The notes below the pieces were generated by a model. That model saw only the letters and a list, made by a program, of their open reading frames with translations, had not been told where the DNA came from and searched no databases. This document shows positions 8,137 through 17,352 of a DNA stretch of 64,000 nt, one piece after another. Numbering within the stretch: position 1 is the stretch's first letter; each line of letters starts with the position of its first letter. The translations under genes were made by a program, and so were the position numbers. The DNA is taken from assembly GCF_001043025.1 (NCBI RefSeq), contig NZ_JYLD01000013.1, forward strand, positions 92,643-156,642. Reading direction: 5' to 3'. This stretch comes from Pseudomonas helleri. GTDB lineage: Bacteria; Pseudomonadota; Gammaproteobacteria; Pseudomonadales; Pseudomonadaceae.

Positions 8137-10041
8137 ATGACTCTTACAAAAACACTTCAGCCCAAGCCCCTTCGCGAAGTTCGCCTGGCCCGGGAAAAAC
8201 TGCACCTCGAAGGTTTGGTGCCCAGTGGCGTGTTGCGTGCCGAAATCGACGCCTCATGGCGCCGCAGCCTCAACCACGGTGTGCCCGTGAGTGGCCAGCA
8301 TGAACTGAGCCTGCAAACCACTGCGAGCCTTGACCTGTTATTGGCCAACAACCAGTTACTGATCGACGCGGCCATGCCGGCCATTGATTACTTGAACCAG
8401 CGTCAGGGTAAGGACGGCTTGATCATTCTGGCCAACGCCGACGCCACTATTCTGGCCGTGGAGGGCCGCGCAGACCGCCTCAAAGGCAGCGGGGTGCCGG
8501 ACATTACCCTCGGCGCCTGCTGGAGCGAAGCCGCACGCGGCACCAATGCGCTGGGCACCACGCTGGTCGAAGGCCGACCCATGTTGATCGACTGTGGCGA
8601 GCACTATCTGGATCGTCTGAGCCGTTTTTCCTGCACCTCAGTGCCGATTCATTGCCCGCAAGGCGACATCCTCGGCGTGCTCGACCTGACCCGCGAAGGG
8701 CCGCTCGGTCGCGTGCACGACAGCACCGCGTTACTGGGCATGGCTGTCAGCCAGATTGAAAGCCGGGTGTTCAACACCAGCTATTCGGAGCACATCGTGC
8801 TGGCCTTCCACAGCCGCTGCCAGTACCTGGAGTCCCCGTGGCAAGGCCTGTTGGCGGTCAGCCTGAGCGGGCAGATCCTCGCGGCCAGTGGCCAGGCCTG
8901 CCAATTGTTGCGCGCTGAACGCTCGGCGCTGGTAGGGCAACGTTGCGAAGCGTTCCTCGGGCTCGATGGCCTGCAACTGCTGGCTCGTCTGCAACAAGGC
9001 GCCCTGGGCAGCCTGCAAACTGCCCAAGGCGAATTCTTCTACAAAACCCTGCGTGCGCCACAACGTTCGCCGAATGTGCTGACGGCGCCACGCACGGCGC
9101 CGAAAACCATGCCGCCCGCGCCTGATCTGGAGGCGCTGGCCGGTAACAACGCTCGTTACGCCCGTGCCTTGCGCATGGCGCGCCAGGGCCTGGCCAATGA
9201 GCTGCCGGTGTTACTGCTGGGGGAAACCGGCACCGGCAAAGAGGTGGTCGCCCGCGCCTTGCACATGGCCGGCAGCCGCAGCGCCAAGCCGTTCGTTGCG
9301 GTTAACTGCGCGGCAATCCCTGAAGGCCTGATTGAGTCCGAACTCTTTGGTTATCGCGAAGGGGCCTTCACCGGCTCGCGCCGTGGCGGCATGATCGGCC
9401 GCCTGCAACAGGCCCACGGCGGCACCTTGTTTCTGGATGAAATCGGCGACATGCCGCTGGCCCTGCAAGCGCGCCTGTTACGGGTGCTGCAAGACCGCAA
9501 GGTCGCACCGTTGGGCGCAGGCGAAGAGCAGGACATCGACGTCGCGCTGATCTGCGCCACCCACCGTGATCTCAAACAACTGGTGCTCGAACACCACTTT
9601 CGCGAAGACCTGTTCTACCGGGTCAATGGCATCAGCGTGATGCTGCCGGCCCTGCGCGAGCGCGAGGATTTCGGCGCCTTGATTGCCCGCTTGCTGGGCA
9701 AATTGCAGGCCCCGCACGTGAGCTTGCACCCCGATTTGCAAGCTTTGCTCGACGGTTACCACTGGCCGGGCAACATCCGCCAACTGGAAATGGTCCTGCG
9801 CACGCTGCTGGCCATGCGCGAGCCTGACGAGTCAGAGCTGACCCTTGAGCATCTGCCCGACAGCCTGCTCGATGATCTGAGCGCCAGCGAGCGCCCGCCG
9901 GCGGGCAGCATTCGCGAAAACGAACTGGAACTGATTCGCCAATCCCTGGATAACCACCAGGGCAATGTGTCTGCGGCCGCTGAAGCGCTGGGCATCAGCC
10001 GGGCCACCCTGTACCGCAAACTCAAACAGTTGCGCGTGTGA
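8137..10041 (+). CDS. Sigma-54-dependent activator, AcoR type (regulator of the qhp locus)
   Basis: A 634-residue enhancer-binding protein: an N-terminal GAF-type sensor region (about residues 60-230), a AAA+ domain with Walker A GETGTGKE (about 362) and the sigma-54 contact loop GAFTG (about 408), and a C-terminal Fis-type helix-turn-helix (about 600-634). The ATG at 8137 is chosen for the TGGAG six bases before it. Its stop overlaps the qhpF start, so it is the first gene of the maturation operon. The Paracoccus qhp locus instead uses an AraC-type QhpR, so this is a functional replacement. Candidate targets are the sigma-54 promoters at 15353-15368 and 15602-15617. Confidence 0.9.
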   Translation: MTLTKTLQPKPLREVRLAREKLHLEGLVPSGVLRAEIDASWRRSLNHGVPVSGQHELSLQTTASLDLLLANNQLLIDAAMPAIDYLNQRQGKDGLIILANADATILAVEGRADRLKGSGVPDITLGACWSEAARGTNALGTTLVEGRPMLIDCGEHYLDRLSRFSCTSVPIHCPQGDILGVLDLTREGPLGRVHDSTALLGMAVSQIESRVFNTSYSEHIVLAFHSRCQYLESPWQGLLAVSLSGQILAASGQACQLLRAERSALVGQRCEAFLGLDGLQLLARLQQGALGSLQTAQGEFFYKTLRAPQRSPNVLTAPRTAPKTMPPAPDLEALAGNNARYARALRMARQGLANELPVLLLGETGTGKEVVARALHMAGSRSAKPFVAVNCAAIPEGLIESELFGYREGAFTGSRRGGMIGRLQQAHGGTLFLDEIGDMPLALQARLLRVLQDRKVAPLGAGEEQDIDVALICATHRDLKQLVLEHHFREDLFYRVNGISVMLPALREREDFGALIARLLGKLQAPHVSLHPDLQALLDGYHWPGNIRQLEMVLRTLLAMREPDESELTLEHLPDSLLDDLSASERPPAGSIRENELELIRQSLDNHQGNVSAAAEALGISRATLYRKLKQLRV

Positions 10042-11759
10042 TGCGGCGCCTTATCGTCGGGCTGATCGACAGCCCCAATCCGCAAGCGTTGCATCAGGCG
10101 CTGCACTGGCTGTACGGTTTTGTTCGCCCGCACCGCTTGGCGATTGCCGGGCTGCTGGGCTTGTCGGTGTGTGCCTCGTTACTGGTGCTGGTGCAGCCGT
10201 GGCTGACCAAACAACTGATTGATGACGGCTTGCTCGCGCGCAATTTCCCGGTACTGGCGACGGTGGCCGGGCTGATGATCGTTGCCGGGCTATTGGGCAC
10301 GGCGCTCTCGGGGGTGAATCGTTACCTGCACACCCGGTTGTCCGGGCGGATTCTTTTTGCCCTGCGTGATGACCTGTACCAGCACCTGCAAACCTTGTCG
10401 CCGGGGTTCTACGGGCAACGGCGTATTGGTGATCTGATGTCGCGGATCGACGGCGATGTCGCCGAAATCCAGCGATTTGCCGTGGACTCATTGTTCTCGG
10501 CAGTGTCCAGCATCATTGGCTTGCTGGTGGCCTTGGGCATGTTATTGGCCTTGTCGTGGAAGCTGTCGCTGCTGGCCTTGATCCTGATCCCGCTTGATGT
10601 GCTCTGGCTGCGCTGGATGCGGCGCAAAGTGGAACGTGATGTCCGCCAATTGCGCGAGCGCTCGGCTGACGTCTCATCGTTTATGGTCGAGACGCTGCCG
10701 GTGATGAAGTTTATTCAGTCGGCCGGTCAGCAGCAGCGCGAAGCCAAGCGCCTGGAAACCCTGGGCCAAGGCTATATGAGCCAACTCCTGCGCCTGCAAG
10801 TCACCGAGTTTTTCACCCAGGCCGTGCCGGGCACCTTGACCTCGCTGTCACGGGCCTGCGTGTTTTTGATTGGCGGCTATTGGGTCGTGCAGGGCACCTG
10901 GCAACTCGGTGCGCTGATCGCCTTTTCAACGTATCTGGGCATGGCCATCGGGCCGGTGCAAAGCCTGCTCGGGCTGTATGTGGCGATTCAACGGATGACC
11001 GTCAGCCTCGGCCGGGTCATGGAATTGCGCGGCGAACAGCCTGCCGTGCTAAGCCCTTCGAACCCCAAACCGCTTCCAGACGAGGGCGACTTGCGTTTCG
11101 AGGCCGTGCACTTTAGCCATCCCGGCCGTCCCAGCACCCTGAACGGGATCAATGCGCATATTCCCTACGGGAGCAAAGTCGCCCTCAGTGGCGGCTCCGG
11201 GGTTGGCAAGTCGACCCTGGTTGACCTGCTGCAACGCCACCACGACCCACAGTCCGGTCGGGTGTTGTTGGGCGGTGTTGACCTGCGCGAACTGGACTTG
11301 CTGGCGCTGCGCCGCCGGATTGCAGTGGTCAGCCAGGACATCGTGCTGTTTCGCGGCAGTCTGGCCGATAACCTGGCTTACGCGGTGCCGGGGGCCAGCC
11401 GTGAAGCGGTGGTCGCAGTTGCCAGGCTGGCACAACTCGACAGCTTGATTGCCGACCTGCCCGAAGGCCTCGACAGCCCGTTGGGCGAGCGTGGTCAGCA
11501 GTTGTCGGGCGGGCAAAAGCAACGGATCGCGATTGCCCGGGCGTTGTTGCAAGACCCGTTGATTCTGGTGCTGGACGAAGCCACCTCGGCCGTCGATGAG
11601 GCCACTGAACGCGAAGTCATTGAGGCCATCGACCGCCTGTTTGCGCGGCGTACACGAATTCTGATCAGCCACCGGCCTTCAACCCTTGCCAACGCCGACC
11701 TGTGTTTGCATTTGCAGGGCGGCCAACTGACAGCAAACAAGGTGCTGCATGAAGCCTGA
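10041..11759 (+). CDS. qhpF: ABC transporter for QHNDH maturation (QhpF)
   Basis: A 572-residue fused ABC transporter: six membrane segments in the first 320 residues, then a nucleotide-binding domain with Walker A GGSGVGKST, signature LSGGQKQR and Walker B LVLDEATS. The ATG overlaps the activator's TGA (TGATG). In the QHNDH pathway QhpF is thought to move the crosslinked QhpC polypeptide to the periplasm; QhpC here lacks an ordinary signal peptide, which agrees. A GTG immediately upstream is an alternative start. Family membership alone would only give 'lipid A/peptide exporter'; the qhp context makes the assignment. Confidence 0.9.
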   Translation: MRRLIVGLIDSPNPQALHQALHWLYGFVRPHRLAIAGLLGLSVCASLLVLVQPWLTKQLIDDGLLARNFPVLATVAGLMIVAGLLGTALSGVNRYLHTRLSGRILFALRDDLYQHLQTLSPGFYGQRRIGDLMSRIDGDVAEIQRFAVDSLFSAVSSIIGLLVALGMLLALSWKLSLLALILIPLDVLWLRWMRRKVERDVRQLRERSADVSSFMVETLPVMKFIQSAGQQQREAKRLETLGQGYMSQLLRLQVTEFFTQAVPGTLTSLSRACVFLIGGYWVVQGTWQLGALIAFSTYLGMAIGPVQSLLGLYVAIQRMTVSLGRVMELRGEQPAVLSPSNPKPLPDEGDLRFEAVHFSHPGRPSTLNGINAHIPYGSKVALSGGSGVGKSTLVDLLQRHHDPQSGRVLLGGVDLRELDLLALRRRIAVVSQDIVLFRGSLADNLAYAVPGASREAVVAVARLAQLDSLIADLPEGLDSPLGERGQQLSGGQKQRIAIARALLQDPLILVLDEATSAVDEATEREVIEAIDRLFARRTRILISHRPSTLANADLCLHLQGGQLTANKVLHEA

Positions 11760-12426
11760 ACTCAGAATTGGCGTGGTCGACAGCGGCCATGCCCCCGCAC
11801 AACAGCCGCAGGTGGTGGCAGGGCGCAGGTTTGCCCTGCTCGATGGGCAACTGTTGCACAGCGAGTTGCAGGACGATCCCTTGGGGCACGGCACTGCGGT
11901 CATTCAGGCCATCGCCCAGCGGGCACCAGAGGCCGTGTTTTGCGTGGCGCAAGTGTTCGATCAGCGCGGGGTCACCAGCACCTTACAGATTGCGGCGGCG
12001 ATTGACTGGCTGCTGACGCAAAACGTGCGGCTGATCAACCTGAGCCTTGGCTTGCGCCAGGACCGCAGCTTGTTGCGCGAGGCGTGTGAATTGGCGGTGG
12101 CACGCGGGGTGTTGCTGTGTGCCTCAAGCCCGGCGCAGGGCGAGGGCGTGTACCCGGCCAGTTACCCGCAGGTGCTGCGAGTGACCGGCGATGCCCGTTG
12201 CACGCAAGACCAATGGTCGTGGCTGAATACCGCACAGGCGGATTTTGCCGCCTGCGTACGTTCAAACACAGCCGGGCAATCGGGGGCGAGCCTCGGTTGC
12301 GCGGCCTTGAGCGGTCATCTTGCCAGCCAACTGCTTGCACAGCCGCAGGCAACCAATGTGCAATTGCTGGAGTGGCTCAAAACCAATGCCCACTATCACG
12401 GGCCTGAGAGGCGGGTGGGCTCATGA
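11749..12426 (+). CDS. qhpE: Subtilisin-like leader peptidase (QhpE)
   Basis: A short, 225-residue S8-family protease. The triad is visible: Asp11 in VVDSG, His47 in GHGTA and Ser181 in GASLG. No signal peptide or propeptide is present, so it acts in the cytoplasm. QhpE is known to remove the 28-residue leader of QhpC after crosslinking; the predicted cut here would fall after the VVA at QhpC residues 26-28. The gene overlaps qhpF by 11 bases and qhpG by 4, giving one coupled unit. Confidence 0.9.
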   Translation: MKPELRIGVVDSGHAPAQQPQVVAGRRFALLDGQLLHSELQDDPLGHGTAVIQAIAQRAPEAVFCVAQVFDQRGVTSTLQIAAAIDWLLTQNVRLINLSLGLRQDRSLLREACELAVARGVLLCASSPAQGEGVYPASYPQVLRVTGDARCTQDQWSWLNTAQADFAACVRSNTAGQSGASLGCAALSGHLASQLLAQPQATNVQLLEWLKTNAHYHGPERRVGS

Positions 12427-13724
12427 CTGCGATTGTGGTGTTGGGTGCAGGCCCTGCGGGTGCGGCAGTGGCCATGGGTTTGCGGCGATTGGGCTACCCG
12501 GTGACGCTGGTCAGCGAGTGGCGCCGGTTTGCCGCGCTGGAAGGTATTTCGCAGCGAGTGCTGGAAGCTTTGCGTGCAGCGGGTTTACAGCGGGCGGTGG
12601 CCGACGCGGTACTGCCTTCACAGCGGCAAGTGTCGTGGAACGGCCAGCAGCACGCACAAAACATCGAGTGGTTGCTGGATCGACCGTGTTTTGATCGCGG
12701 GCTGCGTGAAGACCTGCGTCTGGCCGGGGTAGACGTGGTCGAGGCCCGCGTGTTGGCAGTGGCGTCATCTACCACCGGCCACAGCATTAGCCTCGAAGGG
12801 CGCGAGCCGCTGCAGGCAGATTTTCTGGTGGAAGCCCGAGGGCGTCAGGCGCCTGCCGTAGGCAAAGGCCTGCGCGGCCCGGAGACGGTGAGTTTGCTCA
12901 ATCGCTGGCAAGCGACGCCGGGCCACACCGCCAGTGCCGTTGAAAGCCTGGCGCAGGGCTGGTCATGGATGGCACGCCGGGCGGACGGCCAGTGTTATTG
13001 GCAATGGACCGTGGACGTGGCCAGTGCCGAACTGCCGGGCAAGGCGCAATTGCTGGAATACTGCCAGCAGCAGCGAATGGCCTCGCCGCTGGCCCGAGCA
13101 TTTTTTGCCGATTCGGGGCAACACGACGTGCAACTGCATGCCCGCAGCAGCACGGCAATCTTGAGCCCGCAGGTGTGCGGCGAAAACTGGATTCGGGTCG
13201 GGGATGCGGCGATGGCGGTTGACCCGCTGTCGGGCAACGGGATTTTCCAGTCCTTGTCATCGGCGTTGCAGGCACCGGCGGTGATCAACACGCTCCTGCG
13301 TAAACCTGAACGAGCGGCCCTGGCCCAGCGCTTTCACCAGCAGCGGGTCGAGCAACTGTTTATGCGCTTTGCGCGCATTGGCCGGGATTTCTACGCCGAA
13401 GAACAGCGCTGGGCGCAACAACCGTTTTGGACTGCACGGCGCCATTGGCCGGACAGCCAGACAGCCCACGCCGAGGCAGATTTTGCCGCACTGCAAATAG
13501 AACGGGCGCCGGTGTTGCGCGATGGTTTCGTGGATGAAGCCGAGGTGGTCATCAGCCCGGATCAGCCGCTGGGGATCTGGCATGTGCAAGGGGTAGAAGT
13601 CGCGCCTGTGCTGCGGCGTTTGCAGGCTGAGCCTGCACAAAACGTGTTGGCGGGGCTGACCCAGGAGCAAGCGCGCGCGCTCAAAAGCTGGTTAGTCAGC
13701 CAGGGCTACCAACCCATCCTGTAG
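12423..13724 (+). CDS. qhpG: FAD-dependent monooxygenase for CTQ formation (QhpG)
   Basis: A 433-residue flavoprotein. The FAD dinucleotide fold opens at residue 3 (VVLGAGPAGAAVA) and the second FAD motif, with DAAMAVDPLSGNGI, is at about residues 260-273. QhpG of Paracoccus hydroxylates the QhpC tryptophan that becomes cysteine tryptophylquinone. It overlaps qhpE by four bases. The stop codon TAG is contributed by the intergenic repeat starting at 13721. Confidence 0.9.
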   Translation: MTAIVVLGAGPAGAAVAMGLRRLGYPVTLVSEWRRFAALEGISQRVLEALRAAGLQRAVADAVLPSQRQVSWNGQQHAQNIEWLLDRPCFDRGLREDLRLAGVDVVEARVLAVASSTTGHSISLEGREPLQADFLVEARGRQAPAVGKGLRGPETVSLLNRWQATPGHTASAVESLAQGWSWMARRADGQCYWQWTVDVASAELPGKAQLLEYCQQQRMASPLARAFFADSGQHDVQLHARSSTAILSPQVCGENWIRVGDAAMAVDPLSGNGIFQSLSSALQAPAVINTLLRKPERAALAQRFHQQRVEQLFMRFARIGRDFYAEEQRWAQQPFWTARRHWPDSQTAHAEADFAALQIERAPVLRDGFVDEAEVVISPDQPLGIWHVQGVEVAPVLRRLQAEPAQNVLAGLTQEQARALKSWLVSQGYQPIL

Positions 13725-13821
13725 TCGCTGCCGAAGCATGAGGCTGCGATGGGTTGCGTAGCGACCCCAAAGCGGCGGTCCTGAGGCCCGCATCGCAGCC
13801 TCGTACCTCGTCAGCGACTAC
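13721..13821. repeat. Second-type palindromic repeat (GTAGTCGCTG family)
   Basis: GTAGTCGCTGCCGAAGCATG at the left is mirrored by the arm ending CCTCGTCAGCGACTAC at the right, 101 bp in all, between convergent qhpG and aldehyde dehydrogenase genes. A related but interrupted copy lies at 27584-27768. It probably ends transcription from both sides, and it supplies the qhpG stop codon. Confidence 0.75.
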
Positions 13822-13826
13822 ATGAG

Positions 13827-15317
13827 TTAAAGCTTGATCAACACCGATTTCAACTCGGTGTAATGCTCAATCGCCGCATAACCCATTTCACGGCCCACGC
13901 CGGACATTTTGTAGCCGCCAAACGGCAGCGCCGGGTCGAGGGCGCTGTGGCAGTTGACCCACACCGAACCAGACTTGATGCGCGGGATCATCCGGTGCAC
14001 CGCGCCCAGGTCGTTTGACCAGATGCTCGCACCCAACCCGTAGGGGCTGTCATTGGCCATGCGCAGTGCGTCTGCCTCGTCGTCAAACGGGATCGCCACC
14101 AGCACCGGGCCGAAGATTTCTTCCTGCACCAGTGAATGTTGTTGATCAACGTCGACAATCACAGTCGGTTTAACAAAAAAGCCGGGGCCGTATTGCTCGC
14201 CGCCACAGGCAATGGTGGCGCCGCTTTCACGGCCCATCTCGATGTAATGCGCGACACGTTCCTGCTGGCGGGCGGAAATCAGCGGGCCCATGTCCACGCT
14301 GGAATCCAGACCATTGCCCAGCTTCATGGCGTTGGCAATGTCGGCAATATCAGCCACCACATTGTCGAAATGCTTGCGCTGCACATACAGCCGCGAACCG
14401 GCGCAACAGACCTGGCCCTGGTTGAAGAAGATGGCACTGGCCGCTCCGGCAGCGGCGCTTTTCAGGTCGGCGTCGGCCATGACGATGGTCGGGGACTTGC
14501 CGCCCAGTTCCAGGGTCACGCGGGTCATGGAGTCCATGGCGATCTTGCCGATCTGCTTGCCCACGGCGGTGGAGCCAGTGAAGGTCAGTTTGTCCACCAG
14601 CGGGTTGTGGGTCAGTGCCGAGCCTGCGGTGATCCCGGTGCCGGTCACCACGTTAAACACGCCTTCGGGGTAACCGGCTTCTTGCACCAGTTCGGCCAGT
14701 TTGAGTGCGCTCAACGGGGTTTCATCGGCAGGCTTCAGCACCACCGTGCATCCGGTTGCCAACGCCGGGCCGAGTTTCCAGCAGGCCAGCAGCAGCGGGA
14801 AGTTCCAGGCCACGATAGCGCCGACCACGCCCACCGCTTCACGGCGAATAAAGCTGTGGAACTGATCGTTGGGCATCAGCGGCAACGACACCTCGACGCT
14901 GGAACCCTCGATCTTGGTCGCCCACCCGGCCATATAGCGCAGGAAATCGATGGACAACTGCACGTCCATGACCTGGGCCACGGCAGCACTTTTACCGTTG
15001 TTCAGGCATTCCAGTTGCGCCAGTAACTGCGCATCACGCTCCATCAGGTCGGCCAGTTTCCACAGCAGGTTTTGCCGCTCCCGTGGCCGTGTGCGGGTCC
15101 ATGCGGAGTCATCGAATGCGTGGCGGGCAGCCAGAACGGCGCGGTCAACGTCCTCAGGCGTGGCCTTGGGTACGACGCAAAGCACTTCGCCGGTGGCCGG
15201 GTTGTGCAAGGGCATGGTCTGGCCGTCTGCGGCCTCGACCCAGGCGCCGCCAACCAGCATGCGCGGGGCGCGTTGAATAAAAGCCGTAGTGGCAGGAAGC
15301 AGAGCAGCAAGCGACAT
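13827..15317 (-). CDS. NAD(P)-dependent aldehyde dehydrogenase beside the qhp genes
   Basis: A 496-residue aldehyde dehydrogenase of normal class size. The general base is Glu270 in LELGG and the nucleophile Cys304 in GQVCC. The ATG at 15315-15317 has GAGGA seven bases upstream; the open frame runs further back but without family similarity. It would oxidise the aldehyde that QHNDH makes from a primary amine. A near-perfect sigma-54 promoter lies 36 bp before the start, so it is probably co-induced with the dehydrogenase by the activator at 8137. Confidence 0.92.
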   Translation of the reverse strand: MSLAALLPATTAFIQRAPRMLVGGAWVEAADGQTMPLHNPATGEVLCVVPKATPEDVDRAVLAARHAFDDSAWTRTRPRERQNLLWKLADLMERDAQLLAQLECLNNGKSAAVAQVMDVQLSIDFLRYMAGWATKIEGSSVEVSLPLMPNDQFHSFIRREAVGVVGAIVAWNFPLLLACWKLGPALATGCTVVLKPADETPLSALKLAELVQEAGYPEGVFNVVTGTGITAGSALTHNPLVDKLTFTGSTAVGKQIGKIAMDSMTRVTLELGGKSPTIVMADADLKSAAAGAASAIFFNQGQVCCAGSRLYVQRKHFDNVVADIADIANAMKLGNGLDSSVDMGPLISARQQERVAHYIEMGRESGATIACGGEQYGPGFFVKPTVIVDVDQQHSLVQEEIFGPVLVAIPFDDEADALRMANDSPYGLGASIWSNDLGAVHRMIPRIKSGSVWVNCHSALDPALPFGGYKMSGVGREMGYAAIEHYTELKSVLIKL

Positions 15318-15352
15318 GATGAGTCCTCGTCTTGTTAGTGTCCGAGGGCATT

Positions 15353-15368
15353 CGCAACGGTTGTGCCA
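15353..15368 (-). promoter_or_regulatory. Sigma-54 (-24/-12) promoter for aldehyde dehydrogenase
   Basis: On the minus strand TGGCAC, five bases, then TTGCG matches the -24/-12 consensus (TGGCAC-N5-TTGC) in both elements with exact spacing. Transcription would start near 15342, leaving a leader of about 25 bases. The neighbouring sigma-54 activator gene supports it. Confidence 0.8.
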
Positions 15369-15432
15369 GTTTGCTATTACCCCGTATTTGCAGGGTTTTG
15401 AGGCCATACAGCGTCTGCCCGGCATGGCCAGT

Positions 15433-15449
15433 TGTCGCAATCTGCGACA
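15433..15449. promoter_or_regulatory. Upstream activator site candidate (17-bp palindrome)
   Basis: TGTCGCA-ATC-TGCGACA, two perfect 7-base arms around a 3-base centre. It lies about 65-80 bp upstream of the ald -24/-12 element and about 155 bp upstream of the one before qhpA. That is the distance range for an enhancer-binding protein, so one site could serve both divergent promoters. Confidence 0.65.
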
Positions 15450-15601
15450 GGTTTGAGACGGTTTTCGCAACGAGGGCGCCTTCTGGCCGCGTCTCAGAGT
15501 GCAACAGCTGTCTCGATATAAAACGCCCCAAAGCCTGCAAACACGCGGCGCAAAACCTGTATCGCCGCCCATCTCGCTGATTTACCGGGCTTTTCGTAAG
15601 C

Positions 15602-15617
15602 TGGCACGCTCCGTGTA
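15602..15617 (+). promoter_or_regulatory. Candidate sigma-54 promoter for qhpADCB
   Basis: TGGCACG is a perfect -24 element, but the -12 part reads GTGTA where TTGCA is expected. The spacing is right and the site is 71 bp before the qhpA start. It is weaker than the ald promoter on the other strand. Confidence 0.5.
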
Positions 15618-15687
15618 TTACTCCGTTCAGACGTTTCAAAACGATAAGCCACAACAATAAGAAAGCACCGTGCGAGGTCCGACGTTG

Positions 15688-17268
15688 ATGAAGATAAAAC
15701 TCCGATCAGGCTTGAACGCCAGCCTGCTGGCCCTGGCCGTTTGCGCAGGCTTGCATGCACCGGACAGCCTGGCTGCCCGCGATGCCCAGAGCATCCTCCA
15801 GCAAAACTGTATGGGCTGTCATATTCCCGAAGCCAACAACGGCCTGAGCCGTATCAGCCACCAGCGCAAAACCCCGGAAGGCTGGCTGATGAGCATTGCC
15901 CGGATGCAGACCATGCACGGCTTGCAGATCAGCGATGAGGATCGCCGCACGCTGGTCAAATACCTGGCCGACACTCAAGGCCTGGCGCCGAGCGAAACGG
16001 ACGGCGTGCGCTATGCCCTGGAGCGACGCTTGAACACGGTCGAACATTTCGACGAGCAAACCACGCAAATGTGCGCCCGTTGCCACTCCGGCGCGCGGAT
16101 TGCCCTGCAACGGCGTCCGGCCCAGGAATGGGAACGGCTGGTGAACTTCCACCTCGGGCAATGGCCGTCGCTGGAATACCAGGCCTTGTCCCGCGACCGT
16201 GACTGGTTTGATCTGGCACGAACCCAAATGGTGCCGATGCTGGCCGAGCGTTATCCGCTGGACAACCCGGCCTGGCAGCAATGGCTGAAAACTGCGCCCA
16301 AAAGACAAACCCTGGCAGGCAACTGGAGCTTTAGCGGGCACTTGCCGGGCAAAGGGGAAGTGGCCGGGGTGATGGCTGTTGCGCCAGACGGCGAGGATAC
16401 TTTCAAGGTCAAGATCACCGGACAATATGCCGATGGTGCGCCGTTCAACGGCGAAGGCAGCGCCTTGCTCTACAGCGGCTACGAATGGCGCGGCAACGTG
16501 AAGATCGACGGGGTCAACATGCATCAGGTGTTCGCCGCCAAGGACAACACCCTGCAAGGGCGCATGTTTGAAGCCGATCACGACGAGCGCGGGCTGGACT
16601 TTATCGCCGCCAAAGAGGGCAGCAACCGTGTGCTTGCGGTGCAGCCGGGCTACGTAAAAGCCGGCAGTGAAAGCGAAATCACCCTGATCGGCAGCGGCCT
16701 CAGCGGCACCCCGAATCTGGGGCAGGGCGTACAGGTGCTTGAAGTGCTGGAGCAGAGCCCGTCGCGTATCAAGCTGAAGGTCAAGGCTGGCGCCGATGCG
16801 CAACCGGGCTTGCGTGAGGTCAGCGTGGGCGCGCTCAAGGGGCCAGCTCTGGCGGTGTACAACCAGATCGCCGAGGTCAAGGTGGTGCCCGAGTTCTCGG
16901 TAGCACGAATTGGCGGTGGCGGCGGTTCGACGCCCAAGGTTCAAGGCCGCTTTGACGCTGAAGCGTGGGGCAAAGGGGCCGATGGCAAGCCCTATCGCAT
17001 CGGTCTAGTGCCGGCAAAATGGCATGTAGAGGCGTTCAACGAACAAGCCAAGGAAGACGAAGACGTCAAGTTCGCGGGTGTCATGCAGGCTGAAACCGGG
17101 ATCTTCACCCCGGGCGATGCCGGGCCTAACCCGGCACGCAAAATGTCTACCAACAATGCCGGCAACCTCAAAGTGATTGCAGCGGTCGACGACGCAGGCA
17201 ACGCGCTGACCGGCGAGGGCCATATGATCGTCACCGTGCAACGCTGGAACAATCCGCCCATTCCCTAA
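15688..17268 (+). CDS. qhpA: Quinohemoprotein amine dehydrogenase alpha subunit (QhpA)
   Basis: A 526-residue periplasmic subunit with a signal peptide (cleaved near ...SLAA) and two haem c sites: CMGCH at 41-45 and CARCH at 129-133. The rest is the family's beta-barrel and Ig-like domains. It passes electrons from the CTQ cofactor of QhpC through the two haems to an outside acceptor. I took the ATG at 15688; a GTG at 15670 is in frame but only lengthens the leader. First gene of qhpA-D-C-B. Confidence 0.95.
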   Translation: MKIKLRSGLNASLLALAVCAGLHAPDSLAARDAQSILQQNCMGCHIPEANNGLSRISHQRKTPEGWLMSIARMQTMHGLQISDEDRRTLVKYLADTQGLAPSETDGVRYALERRLNTVEHFDEQTTQMCARCHSGARIALQRRPAQEWERLVNFHLGQWPSLEYQALSRDRDWFDLARTQMVPMLAERYPLDNPAWQQWLKTAPKRQTLAGNWSFSGHLPGKGEVAGVMAVAPDGEDTFKVKITGQYADGAPFNGEGSALLYSGYEWRGNVKIDGVNMHQVFAAKDNTLQGRMFEADHDERGLDFIAAKEGSNRVLAVQPGYVKAGSESEITLIGSGLSGTPNLGQGVQVLEVLEQSPSRIKLKVKAGADAQPGLREVSVGALKGPALAVYNQIAEVKVVPEFSVARIGGGGGSTPKVQGRFDAEAWGKGADGKPYRIGLVPAKWHVEAFNEQAKEDEDVKFAGVMQAETGIFTPGDAGPNPARKMSTNNAGNLKVIAAVDDAGNALTGEGHMIVTVQRWNNPPIP

Positions 17269-17352
17269 GCAAGGCCTTTGCAAGCACTGGCGACAAACAC
17301 TTTTCGGAATGACCGCAAGCCCCGCCGACGGGGCTCGCACTGGAGGTTTGGC

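Noticed and set aside
15706..16944. 412-codon open frame antisense to qhpA
   Set aside because: qhpA carries two haem motifs and family length; antisense frame is a by-product.
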